NCBI GenBank assembly: GCA_000310025.1 | Contig: FN649729.1 | Coordinates: 3,241,227 to 3,305,226, forward strand | Direction: 5' to 3' | DNA from: Ectocarpus siliculosus | Lineage: Eukaryota > Sar > Phaeophyceae > Ectocarpales > Ectocarpaceae | DNA length: 64,000 bases | In this document: one piece after another, positions 23,756 to 33,413 of the stretch | Layout: each line of letters starts with the position of its first letter | Position numbering within the stretch: position 1 is the stretch's first letter | Notes under the pieces: generated by a model | The model's input: only the letters and a program-made list of their open reading frames with translations | Told to the model about the DNA's origin: nothing | The model's database searches: none | Made by a program: the position numbers and the translations under genes

Positions 23756-24201
23756 CCTATAAACGAGACATAACCTGGTAGCAACGAATAGACAGCTCCG
23801 GGCACACACGCCCCTCGATCGACGCCCACGCCCGCCGCCGCCAACGCCGCGGCCCCAAGCGCTCGGGAACCCAGCCTTGCTGTCTGATCTACGCTCACAC
23901 CAGCCACCGCAGACGACCCACCAGGGCCCTCCACGGATAAACCAGCCATGCCGTCGGTCCGCCGTGCCTCAACCACGCTGACCGCCGACCCCGCCGCGGC
24001 GGCGGCCCCAGATGTTGCGTCTTGCTGCTGACGTTCAAGTTGCTGCGTTTGCTGCTGCTGCTGCTGTTGCTGCGGCGGCGGGCCCTGCTGGTCCTGCTGG
24101 GCTGCCAACGCCATTGCGGCAGCCGCGCCCGCCACCGCAGCAGAGGGAGGGGCGCCGCCACCACCGCTGCTGCCGCCGCCGTCGGCGATGGAGTCATCCA
24201 C
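23701..24201 (-). CDS. Gag-like protein of the DIRS-like element
   Basis: About 166 residues starting MDDSIADGGG, with an Ala/Gly/Ser-rich N-terminus, a Gln run encoded by CAG/CTG repeats (around 24045-24075) and a hydrophobic C-terminal part. No zinc knuckle. It sits at the 5' end of the element, upstream of RT, which is the gag position. Assignment rests on position and composition only, and a fusion to the downstream frame is possible. Confidence 0.5.
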   Translation of the reverse strand: MDDSIADGGGSSGGGGAPPSAAVAGAAAAMALAAQQDQQGPPPQQQQQQQQTQQLERQQQDATSGAAAAAGSAVSVVEARRTDGMAGLSVEGPGGSSAVAGVSVDQTARLGSRALGAAALAAAGVGVDRGACVPGAVYSLLPGYVSFIGRLRVRVNFACGDLVCLL

Positions 24202-24399
24202 CGACGTACCAATCCCGTCGGCAGCAACCGGCAGGCCCTTTTCCGAGATTTGGATTCAAAGCCATATCGCCCCGGAGACAGACAGAAAACGTCACGGCAG
24301 AAACAACCCTTCGTCGCGGCAGAAACAACCCTTGGCCACCACAAGCACATACACGTGCTCTCGCTCTCCCCCGGTAAACACGGCGAAGCGTATGGTTTG

Positions 24400-25557
24400 T
24401 GCCGCTGCCCCCCATGTGCGATGGCAGGAAGTGGAGTTGAATTGAGCCGGGCAAGAGATGTGCTCTGCCGTGCTGGGGCCAGCCTCGTCCGCCAGTCACT
24501 TGCGCGAACGTCTGAACGAACTTACCTGGGCCTTTTTGGAGGCTGGGTGAAATATCGTGTGGCCGTTGTGTATCGGCCGGTGTTTATTGCTGCTGAGACT
24601 GTTCCGCGTGATGTCGTTGCTCAATTGGTTGAGTACGTCGCGTATGGTTTTTCCGTTTTGGGCCTGCAAAACTCGACGATTGCTAGTCACCTGTCCGCTG
24701 TTAAGTTTTTCCATCGTGTGTCGGGTGAAGGGGAGCTTGATACGCAGCATCCGCTGATTCGTTGTGCTTTACGTGGAGCGGCGCGGGGGCATGCCGACGT
24801 GGGAACACAGCAGCGGTTGCGGCGGCCGGTGTCTTGGGCGATGTTGCAACAGGGGAGTTCGTTGGTGCCGCAATGGGGCGTAGGCGGGCGTGTTTTGTTT
24901 CTTGCGCTGAGTGCCTCTTTCTTCTTTCTGACGCGAGCATCTGCGATGTTTGCGGTGTCGAAATTGTCCATGCATGAGGTTCATGGGTTGCGTCGGGGGG
25001 ACGTAGCGTTTTTTCGGGGGGCGGTCCAGCTATTGCAGTCGGCGCAGTGGCCGTTGGCCGATCGCGTGGAGGTACGTTTTCGTTCGTCCAAAGGGGACCA
25101 GTTTCGGAAAGGGGGGTTTGCACGCGCACACGGCAAGGTCCGTGCCGTGGAGTCGACCGAGGGGGGGGGGCAGTGGATGTCATGGTGGAGCTGCTTTCTC
25201 TGTATACGTTTCTGCCTTCGCATGCGCCTCTCGTGGCTTTCGGTGTTGGTCGGGGCCAGTGGGCCATGTGGACTAAGTGTCAAGCTGTTGTGGCCCTTCG
25301 CCAAGTAGTTGCGTTGGCGGGTTTGCAGCCCGAGGAGTACGCGCTGCACTCCCTTCGTATTGGGGGCGCAACTTTCTTGGCGGCGGGGGGTGCATCGCCG
25401 GAGGTTCTTCGTAGAGAAGGGCGATGGTCGGGAGAGTAGTTACCAGTGTTATGTTCGGAATGTTGGGGGTGATGCTTCGTGGGTGTCAGAGGTGTTGGCG
25501 AACAAGGAGAAGGTGACTACACAGCCAGGGCAGGGTACCCGATGGGGTGACGTGTGA
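24400..25557 (+). pseudogene. Tyrosine recombinase, inverted right copy
   Basis: Reverse complement of the left recombinase. The frame continues through the position broken in the left copy (GHADVGTQQRLRRP). It then fails at a G run near 25163-25171 and again at 25437, where loss of two bases turns the sequence after RWSGE into a stop. Catalytic motifs HSLRIGGATFLAAGG and SSYQCYVR remain recognisable. The upstream continuation from 24022 is antisense to gag and is not a real N-terminus. Confidence 0.75.
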
Positions 25558-25990
25558 AGGGGTTCTGTGGCGCGTGGTGTATGTCGAGGTCCTTGTTGTA
25601 CCGATGTTATTTTGCTGTACATTGTGTATGCCGTATATATTGCATGTCGTACATATAGTGTTTTTTGCATATATGGTATGCGGTATATGTTGTGCATGGA
25701 AAGGAGGGGGGGGGATCAGTATGGCGCACCACCCTTAGGTTTGGGGGCAGACAGAGTTTATATATTTCTGTCCGTTGGGTGGCTGATGTTTATACTGATC
25801 GTAAGGAGTAGACCGGGGGCGTGTGTGGTGTGTTGCCCTGCCTGGTCTCCGCTCTTTTCCCCTCCCCCTTGGCGAGCAAAGGGGGTACGCAAAATAATGA
25901 CAAATTTCGAAAGCATCGAGAAAAGATGTGCTTTTGGCGGCTAGACATGAGTGGCTCATGGAGACACATGTATGTAATGGAGTTAACCTA

Positions 25991-26181
25991 TGTTTGGGGT
26001 GCTCAGCAGGATACTGATCTACGGGGCCTCCGGGGGTTACGTGGATGATGTTTGTGTATGATGGACATGATACGTTCGGGGCCCCTCGTGCCTCCGCCGT
26101 GCATGCCACTCTCTAATCAACCAAGGTCTTGAGTCAACCTTCTTTCTCTTTCGGCCTCTGACGGGCTACCGCACCCAAACA
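25991..26181 (+). repeat. 5' LTR of Copia-A
   Basis: Same sequence as 34168-34358 apart from about two substitutions (GATGATGTTTG versus GATGATATTTG; ACGTTCGG versus ACGTGCGG). No standard tRNA 3'-end primer site follows; the next bases are CAATATATTGGGCCTGG. Confidence 0.95.
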
Positions 26182-26420
26182 CAATATATTGGGCCTGGTG
26201 TTGGTAGTGGGTATCGGCGTCTGAGCTGTGTGAGCCGGGTCAACGGAGCGGTCGACACTTTTCTTCTATATGTCTTCAAGCTGGGATCGTGGCCAACGGG
26301 GGCGAGGACACCAGCATTGTGTAGCTGGTGCGGTGGCCATTGCGGGGACCGGGACAGCAGGTTTTATAGCTGGGACAGCACTTCGAGGCTGGGGCAGCCG
26401 GTTTAGGGTTTTAGTTAGAT

Positions 26421-27707
26421 ATGTCGGATGGTGAGGATACGGAGGATATTGCAGCTGTGCGCGCGAGGCTGGATGAGGCGCTGCGAGCTATAGAGGCTGC
26501 TAAGGCTGAGACGGCGGAGGTTCGGGCAGCACAGCAGCAGTCGGCGGGTGCACCTGCCGGCAGCCCAGGAGGCGACGGTCTAGTTGCTACTGGAGGGGCT
26601 CCATCTGCATCGGTGGGGCCGACGGGGCCAGGTGGGGTGAGTCACGGTGGTGGTACTGGTGTGCCGGGTTTGCCTTTGGGAGGTACCATTGTCAGAACTC
26701 CTGTGCCTAGACTCCCGTCAAATTGCACCGCCGACGCTTTTCTTAGTTGGCGGAGACGGTTCCGGGTCTACGCGGACAACCATGATCTCCTGCATACCAT
26801 CGCCGGTAGTGCTGAGGTTCCCGTTGTGAGTTGTCAAGACGTCGGATACCTGACTCGCCAGTTCGGCTCAAAGCTTGTTGGTGAGCACAAGAGGATGTGG
26901 GGTTTTATCTTGGAGGCAGCGGTGGGGGCCCCATTTGAGAACACCCTGTACTCTTGCCATTCCGTGGCCGATGCGTGGAGGATGATGGAGGATTGGTTTT
27001 TGCCGAACCACCCAGCCGATTGTCAGCTTCTTGTCGCCGAGCTTGACAACATCACAATGAAGGATGATGAGGACCCAAAGGTGTTATTCTCGCGCGTTGC
27101 ACAGCTTGAGACCAAGTTGCGGGCTGTGGGCATTGTCAAGAGTGAGCTGGAGGTTGTGCAGATTCTCATCCGTCAACTCCCTGCACGCTATGATGTCGAG
27201 AAGCGCAGTAGCCTTTCCAAGCGTGATCTAACCCGCGCTGAGCTGCAGGACGTCGTGCGTGGTCGGTATGCTACGCTCAAGGCTAGCGAGATGAGGTCGG
27301 CGGCTGTGACACCGGCGGTTTCCGCCAACCCGCATGCTCTTGTTGTTGGCCGTGGTTTTGGGCACGGCGGCAACGGGGGGGGCGGGGGGGGCGGAGGCCA
27401 ACGGCGGAATGGTAACAGCGGCGACGGCCGCGGGCAATATTGGTCCTCTGGGGGAGCTGTTGCCCAACAGCAGCAGCAACCGCGGCAACAGCAACAGCCG
27501 CAGTCGCAGATGCAACAGTACCGACAGCCGCAGCAGCTGCAGCGGCAAATGCAACAACCGTACCAACAACCGCAGCAGCAGATGCGACAGCAACAGCCGT
27601 ACCAACAGCAGGTCGCAGATGCAGCCGTACCGGCAGCCGCAACAGCAGCAGCGGCAGCAGCAGCAGTCCGCTATGATCGGGGTTGGCGGGATCTACGATT
27701 GCGGTAG
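26421..27707 (+). CDS. Copia-A gag
   Basis: Starts MSDGEDTEDIAAVRARLDEA with a predicted N-terminal coiled coil. The gag core, about residues 105-300, has FLSWRRRFRVYADNHDLL, WRMMEDWFLPNHPADCQLL and VQILIRQLPARYDVEKR, the pattern of copia gag (UBN2/DUF4219-like). A Gly-rich and then Gln-rich tail follows. Within the CAG repeats near 27612 the sequence shifts by one base into the pol frame, where the zinc knuckles lie, so the last about 30 codons of this frame are probably out of frame. Confidence 0.85.
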   Translation: MSDGEDTEDIAAVRARLDEALRAIEAAKAETAEVRAAQQQSAGAPAGSPGGDGLVATGGAPSASVGPTGPGGVSHGGGTGVPGLPLGGTIVRTPVPRLPSNCTADAFLSWRRRFRVYADNHDLLHTIAGSAEVPVVSCQDVGYLTRQFGSKLVGEHKRMWGFILEAAVGAPFENTLYSCHSVADAWRMMEDWFLPNHPADCQLLVAELDNITMKDDEDPKVLFSRVAQLETKLRAVGIVKSELEVVQILIRQLPARYDVEKRSSLSKRDLTRAELQDVVRGRYATLKASEMRSAAVTPAVSANPHALVVGRGFGHGGNGGGGGGGGQRRNGNSGDGRGQYWSSGGAVAQQQQQPRQQQQPQSQMQQYRQPQQLQRQMQQPYQQPQQQMRQQQPYQQQVADAAVPAAATAAAAAAAVRYDRGWRDLRLR

Positions 27708-30267
27708 TAACGCCGTGTACTACCAGCCGGAGTCACCACCTCCGCCCGGCGCGCCGATGGGTACAGTGCACCGATGCATGCGGTGTGGGAGGCACGGCCA
27801 CCACGCCGGGCATTGCGCCGCCCCCCGCAGGTTCGAAGGTACGTGCGGCGCCTGCGGCCAATACGGCCACATGTGGCGCAATTGTGCCAAAAGTAACCGG
27901 CACCCTCACCTCAACGTCGTCACTTCTGCTGGTGCTGTCGATCCGGAGTACGCGTACGCCACGACGGATGCATCGGCCGCCCCATATCGTGATATCCCGG
28001 CGGCCGATGGGATGTACTACAGTGACGCCATGGTGGCCGGTGGCGGTGGTGGCGGCGGCAGCGGCGGTGACGGCAGCGGTAGTGGGGGCGGCGTTGGCAA
28101 TGGGGCGGTCGTACAGCAGCAGGTTGTGACACCGGCCGAGCCCTTCTTTGAGTTTGTCGACATTTTCCACGGCGGCGGTGGCGTGGACGGTGGCGATGAC
28201 GGATTGCAGCCCAACGGTGCCATGGCGACAAGTGACTCGGCGGGAGCGGTTCCTGAGGCGCTTGGCGGCGACGGCGAGGTTACCTTTGGTGGCGGTCTCT
28301 TCGCGATGCACCTTGTCTGTTCCGTCTCCTCATCCCCCCCTGCGCGCGAAATATCCAACCTTTTCCCGCATCGCCCGGGTTCCACAGTCTTCCTCGGAGA
28401 CTCTGGCGCCGTGGTCCACGTGGTCCCTTCCGGGGAAAAGGCGTACAACAGGCGTCCACCGCGCCCGGAGGAGCGGCTACTCATGCTTGGCGACGGCAAG
28501 CTTATCCCGGTAGAGTTCTTCGGTGATTTGGATATGATTTTCCATTGCCATGAGGATGTGCGTGTTACGCTGAAGAATGTTGGCGTGGTACCGGACTTGG
28601 CGCTAGATGTTCTGTCGCTGAACCAGATCCAGGAACGTCATGAGACCAAGCTCAACCGGCATGGGGCATCGATTTTGGGGGGGCTAGTGCAATTCACCAA
28701 ATTCCCGCACGCAAATAACATCCAGGGGACTCGCGTCGATCCCCTACCCCACCACGTCAAATCCCCCGCGATGGTCGCGGCGATTCTACGGCCTGCCCTG
28801 CAGTCTAGTATCAACTACAACGATCTTCATTGCTCCCTCGGCCATGCCAACTCCAAGACCGTATACGAGACCGCTAAGCAGATGGGCATCAAGGTGACCA
28901 GCACCCCGGAGTACTGTGATGGATGTGCGGAGTCGAAGGCGATCCAGCGCTCGGTCCCCAAGGTCATCTCCCCTTCCCGCCGGACGACGCGGCCTCTTGA
29001 ACGTGTCGCCATGGACCTAGCCGGTCCTTTCGGCTCATCCAGCGGTGGTGCCAAGTACTTGATGCAGATCTTGGACCACCACACCAACTACGGGTGGACT
29101 TTTTTCTTGAGGGAGAAGAGCGGTGCAAACGTCGTGGGCGCGTTCCGTGCGTGGTACGCCTCCATCAAGGCTCTCTTGGCTACTCACGGAGAGCTGGGCT
29201 GTGTTTTGACCGACAACGGTACCGAGTGGGTCAACGAGGAGTTTCGGGGACTGCTGGCGGAACTGAACGTTACGCGGGAGCTCACGGCGGTCGACGGGCC
29301 CAAGAGCAACGGTCGTGTGGAGCGGAGGATCGCGCTAGTGATGGAGGGAGGCAAGGCTGGGTTTCTGGAATACCCGAAGCTTTTCCCCGGAGTTCCGTAC
29401 CCGACCAAGGCGCTGTCCTTCCGGGCCATCTGGCCCGAGGCTTTCGCGTGGATGAACGATTCTTTGAACATCGCTGCTGAGGTGAGCAAGGAAGACAAGC
29501 GGTGCCCCGAGGTTAAGCTGTACGGCAAGAAGAGGATCAGGGTGGCGCTGCCGTTCATGATGCCCGGCTTCCGCCACCGTCACCGCCCGTCCAAGATGCA
29601 CAGCAAGGGGGAGCGGTGCTTCTACCTGAACTCAGGCCACGATCATTCCTCGGCGACGCACATAATTCTCACTCAGGCTGGGGTGCCCACGTACTCCGAA
29701 CACTATGCCTTTGGCTTCAGCAGCGAGGGCTTTCGGGGGAATGGACGTTCTTGGGGGTCGGTAGGAGGGACGGCCGGGGTCCCCGCGGTGGCGGCAGGAG
29801 CGGCGGCATCGGCAGCAGCTCCGGCGGCGACGGTGGCGACCTCTGGCGGCAGTGTTTTCCCCGCGGCGGCGGCGGGGGGGACGGCCGGGGTCCCCGCGGT
29901 GGCGGCAGGAGCGGCGGCATCGGCAGCTGCTCCGGCGGCGACGGCGGCGACCTCTGGCGGCAGTGTTTTCCCCGCGGCGGCGGCGGGGGGAACGGCCGGG
30001 GTACCCGCGGTGGCGGCAGGAGCGGAGGCATCGGCAGCAGCTCCGGCGGCGGCGCCGCTGGCACGAGACGGAGCGTGGACAGAGGTGGAGCATGAGGGTG
30101 GTACCGGCGTGCGTCGGCAGGGGCAGCAGGGGTTTGTAGCGACGCCCGCCGTGACGAGGTCGCGTGCGAAGCGAGATGGGCGGGGTGCCGGGGATGTTCG
30201 CGCTTCTAGCCATGGAGGACGAGATCAAACGGTCCATTGCCGAGCTTCCTTCGCCGGGCGTTTCTGA
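27613..30267 (+). CDS. Copia-A zinc knuckles, protease and integrase
   Basis: In the +1 frame relative to gag: two CCHC knuckles (CMRCGRHGHHAGHC and CGACGQYGHMWRNC, 27775-27885), an aspartic protease motif FLGDSGAVVHVV (about 28390), the integrase HHCC zinc domain (HCSLGH, then CDGC, 28826-28935), and the catalytic core with MDLAGPF (about 29011), LTDNGTEW (about 29209) and SNGRVERR (about 29310) for D, D and E. A long Ala/Gly-rich linker has three repeats of AGVPAVAAGAAASAAAPAAT. The frame ends early at 30267 because of a frameshift near 30165. The open frame also extends upstream, antiphase to gag, which is not coding. Confidence 0.9.
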   Translation, partial: SQMQPYRQPQQQQRQQQQSAMIGVGGIYDCGSNAVYYQPESPPPPGAPMGTVHRCMRCGRHGHHAGHCAAPRRFEGTCGACGQYGHMWRNCAKSNRHPHLNVVTSAGAVDPEYAYATTDASAAPYRDIPAADGMYYSDAMVAGGGGGGGSGGDGSGSGGGVGNGAVVQQQVVTPAEPFFEFVDIFHGGGGVDGGDDGLQPNGAMATSDSAGAVPEALGGDGEVTFGGGLFAMHLVCSVSSSPPAREISNLFPHRPGSTVFLGDSGAVVHVVPSGEKAYNRRPPRPEERLLMLGDGKLIPVEFFGDLDMIFHCHEDVRVTLKNVGVVPDLALDVLSLNQIQERHETKLNRHGASILGGLVQFTKFPHANNIQGTRVDPLPHHVKSPAMVAAILRPALQSSINYNDLHCSLGHANSKTVYETAKQMGIKVTSTPEYCDGCAESKAIQRSVPKVISPSRRTTRPLERVAMDLAGPFGSSSGGAKYLMQILDHHTNYGWTFFLREKSGANVVGAFRAWYASIKALLATHGELGCVLTDNGTEWVNEEFRGLLAELNVTRELTAVDGPKSNGRVERRIALVMEGGKAGFLEYPKLFPGVPYPTKALSFRAIWPEAFAWMNDSLNIAAEVSKEDKRCPEVKLYGKKRIRVALPFMMPGFRHRHRPSKMHSKGERCFYLNSGHDHSSATHIILTQAGVPTYSEHYAFGFSSEGFRGNGRSWGSVGGTAGVPAVAAGAAASAAAPAATVATSGGSVFPAAAAGGTAGVPAVAAGAAASAAAPAATAATSGGSVFPAAAAGGTAGVPAVAAGAEASAAAPAAAPLARDGAWTEVEHEGGTGVRRQGQQGFVATPAVTRSRAKRDGRGAGDVRASSHGGRDQTVHCRASFAGRF
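29760..30060 (+). repeat. Triplicated coding minisatellite in the Copia-A linker
   Basis: A GC-rich unit of about 117-120 bp is repeated about 2.5-3 times (starting about 29760, 29877 and 29994), each with GGGACGGCCGGGGTCCCCGC or a close variant. It encodes Ala/Gly-rich linker sequence between integrase and RT. Confidence 0.75.
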
Positions 30268-30427
30268 GTCAGACTTGCCGACGGGGCCGGCATACGACCA
30301 GGAGACGCCTGAGACATACGCGGCGGCGCACGCGGGGCCACACCACCACATCTGGACCCACGCCGAACACAAGGAGTTTTGCGGGCTGAACGCAGTGGGC
30401 ACCTTTCAGGAGGTCGGGGCGGAATAG
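30164..30427 (+). pseudogene. Copia-A segment between integrase and RT
   Basis: A shifted frame carrying LAMEDEIKRSIAELPS, then HIWTHAEHKEFCGLNAVGT, the conserved lead-in to copia RT (Trp, Glu and Glu-Phe before the RT domain). It ends at TAG 30425-30427. With the inserted element and one GAACG removed, the frame runs directly into the RT at 31999, so a single nonsense codon lies before RT. Confidence 0.75.
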
Positions 30428-30439
30428 CAACGAGGAACG

Positions 30440-30790
30440 TATTAGATATATTGGGGGTACTCGTAGCATAGTATGACGGGTTATCTTTGGTACACATAAC
30501 TACGGAAATTGCAGTGATGGGGTACGAAGGGTCCAGAACTTTCTGGACATTTTCCTTGGAAGTGAGAAGAGTTTGATGGAGATTCGGATAGGTCTGTTTG
30601 GTACTTTAACCGTGATGAGCGTGACGCGTGCTTGATGCCGTGACAGATTTACGAGCGCAAGCACGCCCCCGAAGAATACAATACTTTTGCAATACGTTTT
30701 CAACACGTTTTCTACCCATCCACGCTCCGCCATGAGCCACCCGCTTTGAGCTCCAACCACAAAGAACCGAGCCACCCGAATTATCGATTA
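30440..30790 (+). repeat. 5' LTR of the non-autonomous element
   Basis: Identical to 31648-31998 over at least 349 bp; it ends TA where the other ends CA. Terminal sequences are shared with the Copia-B LTRs, while the middle is diverged. Confidence 0.9.
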
Positions 30791-30877
30791 CGCTAGCGTA
30801 TGACACGTCGTCTACGAGATTCGCGGTCGAGCTTGGTTTAGGAGCATCGCTTTGCGGCGATCAAGAGCAGGGTCACG

Positions 30878-31274
30878 ATGGCCACCAGGTGCGAAGATGA
30901 ATCCCGCCCAGCAGCGGAAGCCCGCCAAGCAGCGGAGGACGCCAGGATCGAAGAACTGGTCAATCAACGAGAGAGTAGCAGCTCGGATGGAGCAGCTGAT
31001 GGAGGAGAAACTGGCCAAGAAGATGGCCGAGATGGAGGTACGGCATCGAACCGAGCGGCAGAGATCAGAAGATCTCCGGCGAGGAAATGAGGAACAAGAG
31101 GCACCACACCAGCAAGAACCTGGGGGCCCAGCACCCAACCCTTCCGCAGACGATCTGGCCGACGCGATTGCGACTGCCATGGCCGGTCGCCTCCAGACTT
31201 CATCAGGGGATATCGGTGCAGTGCCTCACCCTGCAACTCTCCGTATGACTGAAAGTAGACGAATTGAGCTTTGA
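30878..31274 (+). pseudogene. Truncated gag N-terminus of the non-autonomous element
   Basis: The ATG at 30878 aligns with the Copia-B gag start at 40943 after a near-identical leader (TATCGCTTTGCGGCGATCA in Copia-B). The product is a charged coiled-coil-like segment (AAEARQAAEDARIEELV), then after a frameshift near 30970 MEEKLAKKMAEMEVRHRTE, GRLQTSSGD and TLRMTESRR. It ends at 31272-31274, where Copia-B continues with MTETKRLAPWDGIFKQ. Everything after that point in gag and all of pol is missing. Confidence 0.75.
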
Positions 31275-31495
31275 GAATTTTCTGCCCGCCAAGCAGCGGA
31301 AGCCCGCCAAGTAGCGGAGGATATTGGTTTTTGTTGTTTTGAGAATTTTCTGCCTGCCAAGCAGCGGAAGCCCGCCAAGTAGCGGAGGATATTGGTTTTT
31401 GTTTGTTTTGAGAATTTTCTGCCCGCCAAGCAGCGGAAGCCCGCCAAGTAGCGGAGGATATTGGTTTTTGTTTGTTTTGAGAATTTTCTTGATTG
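31271..31495 (+). repeat. Tandem repeat, about 70 bp unit, three copies
   Basis: GAGAATTTTCTGCCCGCCAA begins at about 31273, 31342 and 31411, each followed by GCAGCGGAAGCCCGCCAAG and GAGGATATTGGTTTTTG. The core copies a segment of the element's own gag start (30902-30940: CAGCAGCGGAAGCCCGCCAA). Confidence 0.9.
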
Positions 31496-31647
31496 TTTTG
31501 GAGAGATGGTAAAGAGGAATTTGGTTTGATGGTTTCTTTTGTTTTGAAGTAAGCAGGACTGCTGACAAGGCGTGCCTTCGTGGTACGGTCGACTACGGGT
31601 CATTTTGGTTTTTCTCGGAGCATGACGATGCATACGAGTAGGGGGGC

Positions 31648-31998
31648 TATTAGATATATTGGGGGTACTCGTAGCATAGTATGACGGGTTATCTTTGGTA
31701 CACATAACTACGGAAATTGCAGTGATGGGGTACGAAGGGTCCAGAACTTTCTGGACATTTTCCTTGGAAGTGAGAAGAGTTTGATGGAGATTCGGATAGG
31801 TCTGTTTGGTACTTTAACCGTGATGAGCGTGACGCGTGCTTGATGCCGTGACAGATTTACGAGCGCAAGCACGCCCCCGAAGAATACAATACTTTTGCAA
31901 TACGTTTTCAACACGTTTTCTACCCATCCACGCTCCGCCATGAGCCACCCGCTTTGAGCTCCAACCACAAAGAACCGAGCCACCCGAATTATCGATCA
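31648..31998 (+). repeat. 3' LTR of the non-autonomous element
   Basis: Preceded by the purine tract AGGGGGGC and followed by the GAACG target duplication. Ends ...ATCGATCA. Confidence 0.9.
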
Positions 31999-33413
31999 GA
32001 ACGAACGTCATCTCCTCCAAGTGGGTGTATTCATGGAAGGTAGACGAGTTTGGGCAGCGTGTGTGTCCTAAAGCTAGGTTGGTGGCCCGTGGGTTTGCGC
32101 AGCGTGAGGGTGTTGACTTCTTTGAAACTTTCTCCCCTTGCCCTTCCACCACGAGCATTCGTTTGTTAGCCGCTATTGCCTGTGTGCTGGGTTGGGATAC
32201 GTGCCATTTCGATGCCGGGCAAGCCTTTGTCCAATCGGAACTGGATGAGGTTGTGTACATTCGTCTACCCCCTGGGTGCGGCGCGCTTTCCGGTAAGGTC
32301 GTTCGGTTGAGACGGAGTCTTTACGGTCTGAAGCAGGCGTCCCGCACATGGCATCACCACTTGATGCGTGGCATGAAGCGTCTTGGTTTCGAGTCTTGTG
32401 CTGCCGATGCGTGTGTGATGCGTCTGATCGAGAGCGGTGTAGTCACCATGGTGGTTGTGATCCACGTAGACGACATATTTTCTATCGGACGTAAGAGCAG
32501 GTGCGACCAGTTTGGTGTAGATCTCAACCGGTATGTGCCCATCTCCAACCTTGGGGAACTGCGCTGGTATGCGGGTTGCCGGTTTTCTCGTGACACGGCG
32601 TTGGGGACGGTGACTATTTCGCAGCAGGCTGTAGCGGAGAAGATCGTCGCCAAGTTCGGTGTGACGACGAACAAAGAGACACCCATGGTCGTTGGTTTGA
32701 AGCTTGAGCAGTATGATGCCGACGAGCCCGATGTTGACGCGCCTTTCCGGTCGCTGGTGGGACACTTGATGTGGCTGGCGAATCAGACTCGCCCGGATAT
32801 TCTCAACGCGGTACGTGCCGTTGCGACGTATTCGCACGCGCCGAAGCGATTGCACTGGCAAGCGGCTTTGCATGTCTTGATGTATGTTAGATCCACGAGC
32901 GAGTACGGTATTACGTTTCAGAGGGGCATGGTAGGAGGAGACCACATGGAACTTTTTGTCGATGCGGACTTCGCCAGCAAGGCAACCGGCCGGCGGTCTG
33001 TTTCTGGGGCACTAGTGATGTTCGCTGGTGCGTGTGTGATGTATCTGTGTAGGACGCAGAAGAGCGTCACCCTGTCTTCGACGGAAGCGGAGTACGTGGC
33101 GATATCTGAGGGGCTGAAGGAGGCTATTTTTCTGCGGTATCTCTGGAGTTTTATCTTTCCGGACCGTGATGTGGGGTGCACTCCGGTGTGGGAGGACAAT
33201 GTAGGCGCTATTCACTTGGCAAGTAACCCGGCTACGACCCCTAACTCGAAGCACATCGACATTCGCCACCATTTCATCCGTGAGCGTGTCGCGCGGGGCG
33301 AGTTCAAGGTAGTCCACGTACGTTCGGACCTACAACACGCGGATTTCCTGACTAAACCGCTCCCCAAGGAGGCTTTTTGCACGCATCGCGACTTTGTGGT
33401 GAATATTCGTTGA
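31999..33413 (+). pseudogene. Copia-A reverse transcriptase and RNase H
   Basis: The frame is intact from the insertion site to the stop at 33411-33413 but cut off from its start by the inserted element. It contains SSKWVYSWKVDEFGQRVCPK, KARLVARGFAQREGVDF, LDEVVYIRLPPGC, SLYGLKQASRTWHHHL and the catalytic VIHVDDIF (about 32458), then LMWLANQTRPDI and RNase H motifs LFVDADFASK, TLSSTEAEYVAI and SKHIDIRHHFIRE, ending at the usual copia position after QHADFLTKPL. All catalytic residues seem present. Confidence 0.9.

Larger units (their letters stand above)
19492..25924 (-). mobile_element. DIRS-like tyrosine-recombinase retrotransposon with inverted recombinase arms
   Basis: On the minus strand the order is gag (24201-23701), RT (23290-21740, tandemly duplicated), RNase H (to 21053) and tyrosine recombinase (21026-19865). 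This set defines DIRS/Ngaro-type retroelements, which integrate by recombinase instead of a DDE integrase. Unusually, 19492-21027 (recombinase and downstream sequence) also occurs as a reverse complement at 24396-25924, fused to the gag-side terminal sequence. Arms are nearly identical but carry different indels. All major frames have frameshifts, so the copy is not autonomous as sequenced. Confidence 0.75.
30440..31998 (+). mobile_element. Non-autonomous Copia-B relative inserted in Copia-A
   Basis: Two LTRs of 351 bp (30440-30790, 31648-31998), identical except possibly the penultimate base, bracket only 857 bp. The target duplication GAACG lies at 30435-30439 and 31999-32003. The LTR ends (TATTAGATATA, then CCACCCGAATTATCGAT) and the leader (CGCTAGCGTATGACACGTCG) match Copia-B at 40.5 kb, as does the purine tract GGGGGGC before the 3' LTR. 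The interior has only a truncated gag start and a minisatellite. It must have moved with proteins supplied in trans, and very recently. Confidence 0.9.

Noticed and set aside
24022-24399. N-terminal extension of the right-hand recombinase frame
   Set aside because: This part is antisense to the DIRS-like gag and its CAG repeats; the junction at 24396 shows it was fused by rearrangement.
32265-32945. 226-codon minus-strand frame in Copia-A
   Set aside because: It is antisense to the RT domain, whose motifs are clear on the plus strand.
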